Source of the DNA: Clostridia bacterium
GTDB lineage: Bacteria; Bacillota; DSM-521; Neomoorellales; Neomoorellaceae
Reading direction: 5' to 3'
DNA: 6,736 bases
Assembly: GCA_030445875.1 (NCBI GenBank)
Contig: JASUSX010000124.1
Coordinates: forward strand, 1 to 6,736
The notes beneath the pieces are model-generated. The model ran no database searches and was not told the origin of the DNA. It saw nothing but the letters and a program-made list of their open reading frames with translations. This document shows, piece by piece, positions 1 through 4,584 of the stretch (its first letter is position 1; each line of letters starts with the position of its first letter). Both the position numbers and the translations under genes were made by a program.

Positions 1-64
1 GGGCTGCTACCTGGCTATCGGGGTAGTAAAAGGTAAAGTCTTCTACTTTGATAATAGGATCCAT
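1..64 (-). CDS. ECF/ABC transporter ATP-binding protein, N-terminal fragment (runs off left edge)
   Basis: Only the first 21 codons are visible. They start at an ATG at 62-64 and read MDPIIKVEDFTFYYPDSQVA, followed by an alanine. A short I-x-V-E-D-x-x-F-x-Y-P segment at the extreme N-terminus is typical of ABC ATPases, especially the EcfA/CbiO ATPases of energy-coupling factor transporters, where it forms the first beta strand and the aromatic A-loop before Walker A. A good ribosome site (TGGAGG at 73-78) sits 8 nt upstream of the ATG, which supports this start. The gene begins 25 nt after the stop of the UPF0280/membrane fusion and is almost certainly in the same operon. The preceding gene ends in a domain like an ECF S-component, so an ECF ATPase here makes sense. 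Walker motifs lie outside the window, so the family call rests on a short N-terminus and on context. Confidence 0.72.
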   Translation of the reverse strand, partial: MDPIIKVEDFTFYYPDSQVAA

Positions 65-89
65 CGATTGGGCCTCCAGGGAGATATAC

Positions 90-1217
90 CTACATCTTTT
101 TGAGTAACTGTTTCAAGGGGAAGTAGAGGACCTGGGCCAGGATGGCGTTAAAGGTCCCAGTGACAATTACCACCAGCAACAGGTAGGTATAGGCCGGGTT
201 TTTCGGCAGGGTGGCAAAGAGGGTCACTGCTTTGAAAATGGTGATATAGGTAAAGCCGCTGGCGAAGGTGCCCAGAAAGGTGACGACGAAGGGTTTAACC
301 GTTTTCAACAAGCCGTTTTTATCAAAGGGCAGGTAAAGTAAAAGAGCGGTGGCAATGGCTCCCACTGGTTCACTGGCAAAATTCAGGTAGGGCAACAGGG
401 ATTTGGTAGTCAACTGGCAGACGGCGGCGGCCACCAGGCCGATGCCCAGCACCTGGGGCAGGCGGGGTTTCAGGAGCATAATGGCCAGGACATACATGCC
501 GATGACCACGTTGGGGGTGATGCCGAAAAAGGGCGGGATAACCAGGCGCAACGCCGCCCCTGCCGCCAGCAGGACGGCTTTTTCGACATCGACGGGTTCC
601 TGGACGGCGTTGCCAGCAGCCGTGGCTACGGCGTCGGCCAGGGTGGCGGAGGTAGCCAGGATAACAGCCGCATCGGCCCGGCCGAAACTTAAAGAAGGGC
701 CTACCGTACCGGAGGAAGTGCAGAGTCCCAAGGGGCACATGCCGGGCTCGATCTTCAGGGCTAGTCGGTGGCTAAAGGGCGAAGGGCCGGCAAAAATACC
801 GACGTAACGGGTATGGTAGGTGTGCAGGTAGATATCGCCGCCGTTCTCAACGATGATCTCCCCCTCCGGTCCCACCAGGTCAACGGCTACATACCGGGCC
901 ATGGCCCCGGCCACCGCTGCCATAGGGCCAACGCCGGCCAGCCGGGAAGCTTCCGCCATTTCCCTGGCTATAGGTGGCGCCCCGTCCAGGACCCTGTGGG
1001 GTTCCAGGGTACGGGCGAAAACCGGGTCCCGGGCAATATAGGCCTCTAGTTGCTGGCGATAATGGCGAATCAGCCCCTCGGCCCTCCTGATCATTTCGGT
1101 CTTAAATTGTGTCACCTGGACGCCGATGTCCAAGTCAGTCTCTTTATAAGCGACCTGAAAGTGGACCAGATCCTGCTGGGCGAAAAGCCGGCGATAGGTT
1201 CTTTCGACGTAAGCCAA
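90..1217 (-). CDS. UPF0280 (COG2122, ApbE-like) protein fused to a six-helix ECF S-component-like membrane domain
   Basis: This 375-residue protein has two parts. Residues 1-214 match the UPF0280 family: an RTYR start, VKETDL-like AYKETDLDIG, AGVGPMAAVAGA (94-104), VENGGDIYL, GIFAGPSPFS, and the conserved PLGLCTSSGTVG with Cys166 (Cys161 nearby). UPF0280 proteins are usually about 240 aa and end in a VRGALVIIGDKLGAWG-like strand pair; that end is absent. From about residue 212 the chain becomes a hydrophobic domain with about six membrane helices (roughly 212-232, 235-250, 253-270, 283-297, 307-327, 343-366). Its LRLVIPPFFGITPN opening resembles TrpP-like ECF S-components. The start is TTG at 1215-1217: an in-frame stop lies just upstream and the family N-terminus begins here. 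The ribosome site GGAGG (1231-1235) is 13 nt away, and only 2 nt separate this gene from the previous stop, so translational coupling is likely. In Methanosarcina, COG2122 is linked to homocysteine/persulfide chemistry. The transported substrate is unknown; methionine or a sulfur precursor is an inference from the SAM riboswitch. Confidence 0.87.
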   Translation of the reverse strand: MAYVERTYRRLFAQQDLVHFQVAYKETDLDIGVQVTQFKTEMIRRAEGLIRHYRQQLEAYIARDPVFARTLEPHRVLDGAPPIAREMAEASRLAGVGPMAAVAGAMARYVAVDLVGPEGEIIVENGGDIYLHTYHTRYVGIFAGPSPFSHRLALKIEPGMCPLGLCTSSGTVGPSLSFGRADAAVILATSATLADAVATAAGNAVQEPVDVEKAVLLAAGAALRLVIPPFFGITPNVVIGMYVLAIMLLKPRLPQVLGIGLVAAAVCQLTTKSLLPYLNFASEPVGAIATALLLYLPFDKNGLLKTVKPFVVTFLGTFASGFTYITIFKAVTLFATLPKNPAYTYLLLVVIVTGTFNAILAQVLYFPLKQLLKKM

Positions 1218-1219
1218 CG

Positions 1220-1627
1220 CTAAAAGCGGACCTCCATAGCTTTATAAGGGCAGGCGCGGACACACATCAGGCATACGACGCACTTGTCTTCGTCGAAATG
1301 GACCTCCATTGCCGGGCGATCAAGAAATAAGGCCCCGGAAGGACACACGTTGATACAGGCGCCGCAGTGGGTACACAGGGTTTCATTGCGCTGCACATCC
1401 TGGCTTAAAGGCTGGATAGTTACCCCCAGGGAGCGCAGGTATTCCAGGCCGCGGGTATATTGCTCCGGTTCGCCCTGGATCTCCAGGACCATCATCCCTT
1501 CTTTGCGGGGGTTGATATGGGCTTTAAGAATATTAACGACCAGGTCGTAGTTGCGGATCAACTGGTAGATAATTGGTTTGTCGGCCGTTGTGGCCATGAA
1601 ACGGAGGACAACACGCTTGGGGGACAC
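1220..1627 (-). CDS. NIL-domain 4Fe-4S ferredoxin of the homocysteine biosynthesis set
   Basis: A 135-residue cytoplasmic protein with an N-terminal NIL domain (about 4-75, with the signature residues N-I-L at 32-34) followed by two ferredoxin-type cluster motifs. The first, CTHCGACINVCP, uses Cys85, 88, 91 and 95. The second, CVVCLMCVRACP, uses Cys116, 119, 122 and 126. Both fit CxxCxxCxxxCP and should hold two [4Fe-4S] clusters. NIL domains otherwise occur at the C-terminus of methionine transporter ATPases. NIL-ferredoxins of this size are the partner of the DUF39 protein in homocysteine formation from aspartate semialdehyde and sulfide (Methanosarcina MA1822 type), probably supplying electrons. 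The start is GTG at 1625-1627, with an ideal AAGGAGGTG ribosome site at 1635-1643 and 9 nt from GGAGG to the start. It follows the DUF39 gene by 35 nt and nearly abuts the fusion gene downstream. Confidence 0.93.
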   Translation of the reverse strand: MSPKRVVLRFMATTADKPIIYQLIRNYDLVVNILKAHINPRKEGMMVLEIQGEPEQYTRGLEYLRSLGVTIQPLSQDVQRNETLCTHCGACINVCPSGALFLDRPAMEVHFDEDKCVVCLMCVRACPYKAMEVRF

Positions 1628-1634
1628 TTTCCCC

Positions 1635-1643
1635 CACCTCCTT
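1635..1643 (-). promoter_or_regulatory. Strong ribosome binding site for the NIL-ferredoxin
   Basis: On the minus strand this reads AAGGAGGTG, a full match to the 16S rRNA anti-Shine-Dalgarno end. It lies 9 nt (from GGAGG) before a GTG codon. It fixes the start at 1627, and there is no competing ATG before residue 11 of the protein. Confidence 0.85.
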
Positions 1644-1662
1644 CCCTTTTGATGGCAGTCCC

Positions 1663-2904
1663 CTACCGGCTCCGGTCTTTGTTACTATGCCCGTTATGGT
1701 TTTCCGGTTTATTCTCCAACAAGGGTTTGATAGGTGGCGCTTCGCCTATGGAAGGCAATAGGGCCACCGGTTCGCTGAGGAGGAAGCCCCCCTGCTGGAT
1801 CCAGTCCTTCAGTATGGCAGCTATTTGTCGCGCCCGCGGATAACTGGATAGGGGCGCGGCGGGGATTTCCCGGCCTTCCAGTTCAATAGTCCCGGACTTT
1901 AACCGGGCGTAAGTCACATAGCCCAGGGGCTGGGGATTGCCGGCCGGATAGGCCAGGCCGTAGTCGATAACTGGGGCATACAATTCTTCGTCGCTGCGGG
2001 AGGCCCAGTACATTATTTCTTCATTCAGTATGGGGATCGGGATCCCCAGCCCTACTGTCAGGGAAGCGCCGTAGCCCAGAAAGGAAGCCCCTACCAGCCA
2101 TTCCGGGCGCATTTGCTTCAGGTCGCCGATGACCGCCAGGGTTCCACCAGATATAAGCTTGCCCCCCGCAGGCAGTTCGATAATTTCCGGGCAGTGCTGG
2201 GTACCCTGCCAGGCAACGTAGCCGATACCTCCACCCAGGAAGATCCTGGAGCCGATACCGGTAGCCCGGAAGTAAGGATCCTTGAGGAGGGGGCTCAACT
2301 GCCCGGCGGTGGAGTAGTTGGCATTGCCCATATGGGGTTTTAATACCCCCATATAAGTATAGATCGTCCGGTCAGATAGATTGACGGCGACATTATAATT
2401 TTGATAGGCATTGCGGGGATTGAATAGTACGGCCTGGTTCAGGTCATCAAGGGTAATAACGGTGTTGATTTCCCGCCGGGGGTAGCAGTCGGTACCGTAG
2501 GCCAGGGCCCGTAAATGTACCGGTTGCCCGGCTACCAGGTCGTGGATTACATGGCCGCCACCATAGCGAAATTCCCCGGGGTGGATGCTGTTGAGGGGAT
2601 CATCGTCCGGGACCTGGGTGGCTCCTAAGAAAGCATCAACGGCGGCCAGGCCGGCGTAGGCCTGGACATTATTTAGCCATACCTTGCTCATTTTCATCCG
2701 GGGTTTGGTATGGCCAAAGTTAAAATAGGCTCCCGACGAGCACATGGTACCAAAGGTACCGGTGGTTACGACGTCGACTTCGGCCGTAGCCTGTTGGACA
2801 CCCTTCTCCCGGACCAGGGGTATAACTTCCTCCGCGGTAAGGACTACAACCTTACCGCTTTTTATCCTGGCGTTGATTTCCGCCAGGGACTTTTCCACGG
2901 CCAT
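1663..2904 (-). CDS. Homocysteine biosynthesis protein, HcyBio/DUF39 (COG1900) family
   Basis: A 413-residue soluble protein of the DUF39/HcyBio family. Recognisable features are the KSLAEINARIKSGKVVVLTAEE opening, VDVVTTGTFGTMCSSGAYFNFGH (Cys55), KMSKVWLNNVQAYAGLAAVDAFLGAT, HPGEFRYGGGHVIHDLVAG, YGTDCYPRRE (Cys140), and IFLGGGIGYVAWQGTQH. In methanogens and other anaerobes this family, with its NIL-ferredoxin partner, is needed to turn aspartate semialdehyde plus a sulfur donor into homocysteine, replacing O-acylhomoserine sulfhydrylation. Cys55 and Cys140 are candidates for the conserved persulfide-forming cysteines (inferred from the motifs, not aligned). There is no C-terminal CBS pair, unlike the longer archaeal versions; the last 20 residues are a polar, probably disordered tail. 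The ATG at 2902-2904 has GGAGG at 2913-2917, 8 nt upstream. It is the first gene after a SAM-I riboswitch, so expression should fall when SAM is plentiful. Confidence 0.94.
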   Translation of the reverse strand: MAVEKSLAEINARIKSGKVVVLTAEEVIPLVREKGVQQATAEVDVVTTGTFGTMCSSGAYFNFGHTKPRMKMSKVWLNNVQAYAGLAAVDAFLGATQVPDDDPLNSIHPGEFRYGGGHVIHDLVAGQPVHLRALAYGTDCYPRREINTVITLDDLNQAVLFNPRNAYQNYNVAVNLSDRTIYTYMGVLKPHMGNANYSTAGQLSPLLKDPYFRATGIGSRIFLGGGIGYVAWQGTQHCPEIIELPAGGKLISGGTLAVIGDLKQMRPEWLVGASFLGYGASLTVGLGIPIPILNEEIMYWASRSDEELYAPVIDYGLAYPAGNPQPLGYVTYARLKSGTIELEGREIPAAPLSSYPRARQIAAILKDWIQQGGFLLSEPVALLPSIGEAPPIKPLLENKPENHNGHSNKDRSR

Positions 2905-2941
2905 GGTTTTTCCCTCCCTGAACTACAATAAGCTGGCAAAA

Positions 2942-2975
2942 TAAAAACCCCTTCCCGTAAGTATAAGAAGAGGTT
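2942..2975 (-). terminator. Intrinsic terminator of the SAM riboswitch expression platform
   Basis: On the minus strand AACCTCTTCT (2966-2975) pairs with GGAAGGGGTT (2946-2955), including a few G-U pairs, around a loop of about 10 nt. The stem runs directly into TTTTT. It lies between the aptamer and the homocysteine gene, as expected for SAM-dependent premature termination. Its 5' arm is also claimed by the alternative antiterminator at 2963-2993. Confidence 0.85.
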
Positions 2976-2993
2976 AGCTAACCTTCAACTTAT
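2963..2993 (-). promoter_or_regulatory. Antiterminator helix of the SAM riboswitch
   Basis: On the minus strand the 3' side of P1 (ATAAG, 2989-2993) can pair with CTTAT (2963-2967), and AGGTT (2980-2984) with AACCT (2971-2975) around an AGCT loop. The outer part uses P1 bases and the inner part uses the 5' arm of the terminator. Forming it therefore excludes both the SAM-bound aptamer and the terminator. This is the expected 'on' state at low SAM. Confidence 0.7.
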
Positions 2994-3092
2994 CTTTCAG
3001 GAAATATCCTGGGGCACTTAGCACCTTCCGGTAAAACACCGGGGTTGCCGGGTTTCATCGGGGCCTTCCCTCCACCTGCTCGCGATAAGCCG
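2986..3092 (-). ncRNA. SAM-I (S-box) riboswitch aptamer
   Basis: On the minus strand the 107-nt segment has the full S-box layout. P1 is CGGCTTATC (3084-3092) pairing with GATAAGTTG (2986-2994). Next come the GAG...GGTGGAGGGA kink-turn region and the hallmark CCCGATGAAACCCGGCAACC. P3 is CCGGT-GTTTT-ACCGG, followed by AAGGTGCTAA. P4 is CAGG-ATATTT-CCTG, followed by the closing AAAGATAAG. These are the conserved S-box sequences that bind S-adenosylmethionine. Terminator and antiterminator helices follow at once, and the first gene is the DUF39 homocysteine protein. SAM binding should stabilise P1, allow the terminator to form and switch the operon off. Confidence 0.97.
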
Positions 3093-3098
3093 TAAGAT

Positions 3099-3104
3099 GT
3101 TATA
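3099..3104 (-). promoter_or_regulatory. Probable -10 element of the riboswitch operon promoter
   Basis: TATAAC on the minus strand ends 6 nt before the first base of P1 (3092), so transcription would start about where the aptamer begins. No good -35 is seen at 16-18 nt spacing; the nearest are GTGAGC and TGAGCT at about 3122-3128, inside the end of the methyltransferase gene. The call rests on position and the -10 only. Confidence 0.45.
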
Positions 3105-3110
3105 AAGTGT

Positions 3111-3803
3111 TCAACCTTTATAGCTCACCGCGGCGATAAAACCTCCATCGGTACGCCCTGCATGGGCGGCGGCTGCTTCGATGGCCAGGGCCTCATCTAT
3201 CCTGGTGCCATCGAAGTCAGGACCAAAGAAAAGGACGGCCCGGCCCTTAATGCCCTGGCCGGGCATGGCGGCCAGGAGTTCATCCAGGGTATAAAAATGG
3301 GCGTACTTAAAAAGACAGTCCGGTTCCCGGGCGGCCCGGGCTTCATAGTGGCGGCTCCAAAGGCTATTGCCGCCGATAAGGCCGATAACCATGCGGCCAC
3401 CGGGTTTTAAGACCCGATAGCTCTCAGTGAGAACGGCTTTTAAGTCCGGGGCGAACTCCAGGGCGGTAACGGAAACTACCTTATCGAAGGTATCATCAGG
3501 AAAGGGGAGATGCGCGGCATCCCCATGGAGAAATTCAATCTCCAGCCCGGCTGCCGCCGCTTTCCGCCGGGCTTTAGCCAGCATTGGGTCCGAGATATCT
3601 ATACCTGTTACCCTTACCCCCCGGCTGGCCAGCTCCAGGGAAAAGTTACCAGTGCCACACCCTACGTCCAGGATATGTTCCCCTGCCCGGGGGTCTAAAT
3701 AAGCGTAAACCGGTTCCTTTTCCACCCGGTCTACCAGGGCACCCAGGGGGCGCCGGTACCAGTCATCGTAATCACTGGCCTTATGATCAAAGATTTCCGC
3801 CAT
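3111..3803 (-). CDS. Class I SAM-dependent methyltransferase (Methyltransf_11/UbiE-like)
   Basis: Predicted soluble methyltransferase of 230 residues with a Rossmann-type SAM fold. Visible motifs are FDHKASDYDDWYR near the N-terminus, motif I ILDVGCGTGNF for SAM binding, the acidic end of strand 2 in VTGIDIS, GDAAHLPFPDDTFD (motif II region) and the RVLKPGGRMVIG motif. The methyl acceptor cannot be read from sequence. An open frame extends upstream to an ATG at 3827, but that codon has no ribosome site. The ATG at 3801-3803 has GGAAAGGGG 9 nt upstream and gives the usual family start MAEIFDHKA, so I take it as the start. The gene follows the small coiled-coil gene by 44 nt with no terminator seen, and it ends 18 nt before the riboswitch. 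The promoter of the next operon overlaps its end. It may share the SAM theme by chance only. Confidence 0.88.
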   Translation of the reverse strand: MAEIFDHKASDYDDWYRRPLGALVDRVEKEPVYAYLDPRAGEHILDVGCGTGNFSLELASRGVRVTGIDISDPMLAKARRKAAAAGLEIEFLHGDAAHLPFPDDTFDKVVSVTALEFAPDLKAVLTESYRVLKPGGRMVIGLIGGNSLWSRHYEARAAREPDCLFKYAHFYTLDELLAAMPGQGIKGRAVLFFGPDFDGTRIDEALAIEAAAAHAGRTDGGFIAAVSYKG

Positions 3804-3812
3804 AACTGCCAG

Positions 3813-3821
3813 CCCCTTTCC
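3813..3821 (-). promoter_or_regulatory. Ribosome binding site deciding the methyltransferase start
   Basis: GGAAAGGGG on the minus strand lies 9 nt before the ATG at 3803. The alternative ATG at 3827 has only AATACCTGATATAAC in front of it, with no Shine-Dalgarno match. Confidence 0.6.
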
Positions 3822-3847
3822 AGCCATGTTATATCAGGTATTCGCTC

Positions 3848-4057
3848 TTAGTTTTTACTTTCCTCTTTCCCTGCCAGCATGTAACGCAGATGATTTATCT
3901 CCTTTTCCAGCCGTTCAATGGTGGCCTCGTAATCCCTGACGACGTGACCCGGTATATGACGGCCACTTTGGTTCAGGACGAAGTTCCTTTCTTCCACTAC
4001 TTCATCCAGATGATCCTGTAACCGCTGGAGAGCGGTTTCTATTTCCCTTTTTTCCAC
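3848..4057 (-). CDS. Small charged helical (coiled-coil-like) protein, unknown function
   Basis: A 69-residue protein starting at GTG (4055-4057) and reading MEKREIETALQRLQDHLDEV at its N-terminus. It is rich in E, R, K and L with heptad-like spacing in two helices (about residues 3-28 and 39-60), separated by a loop containing SGRHIPGH. No enzyme or metal motif is visible. The helix-loop-helix size recalls Spo0E-like phosphatases, but their SQELD signature is missing, so I do not assign that family. The frame is open to TTG/ATG codons at 4097-4102, which would give up to 84 aa. Those codons fall on or before the likely transcription start, whereas the GTG has GGGAGGGG (GGAGG at 4065-4069) 7 nt upstream. 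It has its own sigma-A-like promoter and probably leads a two-gene unit with the methyltransferase. Confidence 0.68.
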   Translation of the reverse strand: MEKREIETALQRLQDHLDEVVEERNFVLNQSGRHIPGHVVRDYEATIERLEKEINHLRYMLAGKEESKN

Positions 4058-4064
4058 GCCCGCC

Positions 4065-4069
4065 CCTCC
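4065..4069 (-). promoter_or_regulatory. Ribosome binding site selecting the GTG start of the small helical protein
   Basis: GGAGG, within GGGAGGGG on the minus strand, lies 7 nt before GTG 4057. No comparable site precedes the TTG at 4102 or the ATG at 4099. Confidence 0.65.
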
Positions 4070-4101
4070 CACTAGGGTCAAGGTTGCTTCAACCACCATC
4101 A

Positions 4102-4132
4102 ATTATACAACAAAACTCCAATCCTGGCTCAA
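4102..4132 (-). promoter_or_regulatory. Sigma-A-type promoter for the small helical protein and methyltransferase
   Basis: A perfect -10 TATAAT (4102-4107) is preceded by TTGAGC (4127-4132) with a 19-nt spacer, slightly longer than the ideal 17. The predicted transcript start is near 4095-4097, about 40 nt before the GTG at 4057. The promoter lies just beyond the terminator of the preceding gene, which fits a new transcription unit. A direct repeat overlaps the -35. Confidence 0.62.
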
Positions 4133-4138
4133 TCCTGG
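4119..4138. repeat. Two 9-bp direct repeats overlapping the -35 element
   Basis: CAATCCTGG occurs on the plus strand at 4119-4127 and again at 4130-4138, an 11-bp period of about one helical turn. The -35 hexamer of the downstream gene lies across the two copies. The spacing suits a dimeric regulator bound on one DNA face, but a short chance repeat is also possible. Confidence 0.4.
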
Positions 4139-4144
4139 AGCAAA

Positions 4145-4172
4145 ATTTAAGGACCCTGGCGGGTCCTTAAAT
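4145..4172 (-). terminator. Intrinsic terminator after the unknown 108-110 aa gene
   Basis: A perfect 12-bp inverted repeat: ATTTAAGGACCC pairs with GGGTCCTTAAAT around a 4-nt loop. It lies 10 nt beyond the stop of the minus-strand gene ending at 4183. On the minus strand the stem ends in AAAT followed by TTTG, giving a short U run, so termination may be moderate. It separates this gene from the promoter at 4102-4132. Confidence 0.8.
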
Positions 4173-4182
4173 AAGCTAATTT

Positions 4183-4515
4183 TTAAGCTAGCTCCTGGTT
4201 GACAACAACCTGTTCGGTATCGATCTGCACTGGATACTGGCCTTTCTCAAAACCGTGTTCCAGCAACCACTGGGTCAGGTGTTTGCCGCCGATCTCCCCA
4301 ATCTTACCCTGGGCTGCCAGCCTTAGTTTCAGGTTGGCAGGATCCTCGCTCTTCTTGAGGATCAATTTTTTGCCGTCAATGCCGACCATAATGTATTGAC
4401 TACCATGTAAGTATTGAAAGGCAGCCCCGCGAAGACGAATACCATTACTGGATACGCTTAAATCACCCCGGGCATTACGATGGAAGCGACGCGCACGATA
4501 GATTTCCATTAACAT
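4183..4515 (-). CDS. Conserved-looking protein of unknown function, 108-110 aa
   Basis: I do not recognise this family with confidence. The protein is soluble, starts MLMEIYRARRFHRNARGDLS, and has a middle part (SSNGIRLRGAAFQYL, then YIMVGIDGKKLILKKS) with alternating hydrophobics typical of a small beta-rich domain. The NGI-R-L, aliphatic, then GIDGKKL-I-L pattern recalls small proteins with an N-terminal swapped-hairpin or DNA-binding-like fold, but no clear helix-turn-helix or AbrB signature is present. The second half (KIGEIGGKHLTQWLLEHGF) is helical and amphipathic. It contains no cysteine and no membrane segment. Two ATGs are possible, 4515 (GGAGG 5 nt away) and 4509 (11 nt away); neither spacing is ideal, so the start is uncertain by two codons. 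The ribosome site AAGGAGGG (4520-4527) lies inside an inverted repeat that also covers the start codon. The gene has a dedicated terminator. Confidence 0.8.
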   Translation of the reverse strand: MLMEIYRARRFHRNARGDLSVSSNGIRLRGAAFQYLHGSQYIMVGIDGKKLILKKSEDPANLKLRLAAQGKIGEIGGKHLTQWLLEHGFEKGQYPVQIDTEQVVVNQELA

Positions 4516-4550
4516 TAAACCCTCCTTAAACAGTTTACATGTTTAATGTT
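4511..4550. repeat. Perfect 10-bp inverted repeat enclosing a ribosome site and start codon
   Basis: AACATTAAAC at 4511-4520 and GTTTAATGTT at 4541-4550 are exact reverse complements separated by 20 nt. In the minus-strand mRNA the second arm contains the ATG at 4515 and the loop contains AAGGAGG. Inner half-sites TTAAAC (4526-4531) and GTTTAC (4533-4538) give four related AAAC/GTTT half-sites in 36 bp. It could be a transcription operator or an RNA hairpin controlling translation. Confidence 0.65.
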
Positions 4551-4584
4551 ATTATTGCCAGGTAATGCCCTTAAAATACCTCTT

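Noticed and set aside
370..738. Possibility that the missing UPF0280 C-terminus is encoded in another frame (frameshift)
   Set aside because: The other minus-strand frame across the junction reads arginine/glycine/proline-rich sequence with no GALVIIGD or GAWG motif. The membrane domain continues in frame, so a simple frameshift does not explain the change.
403..807. Plus-strand open frame opposite the UPF0280 gene
   Set aside because: Its translation is low-complexity A/R/S/P-rich with no motifs, no good ribosome site was seen, and it is fully antisense to a gene with strong family matches. The same holds for other plus-strand frames, such as 3427-3702, 2710-2944 and 4199-4399.
3109..3114. 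TTGAAC as -35 element of the riboswitch promoter
   Set aside because: It is only 4 nt from the TATAAC -10 at 3099-3104, and a -10 placed 17 nt downstream of it would fall inside the P1 helix of the aptamer.
3828..3833. TATAAC as a -10 box giving the methyltransferase its own promoter
   Set aside because: No -35-like hexamer lies at 16-18 nt spacing (the sequence there is A-rich, AAAAAC). The gene can be read from the promoter at 4102-4132.
3848..4057. Spo0E-like aspartyl phosphatase
   Set aside because: The size and helical hairpin fit loosely, but the SQELD signature is absent and the intervening loop is unlike that family.
4145..4172. Inverted repeat as a mobile-element end or attachment site
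   Set aside because: The 12-bp stem with 4-nt loop directly after a stop codon and followed by a T run is the usual form of an intrinsic terminator. No transposase or target duplication is nearby.
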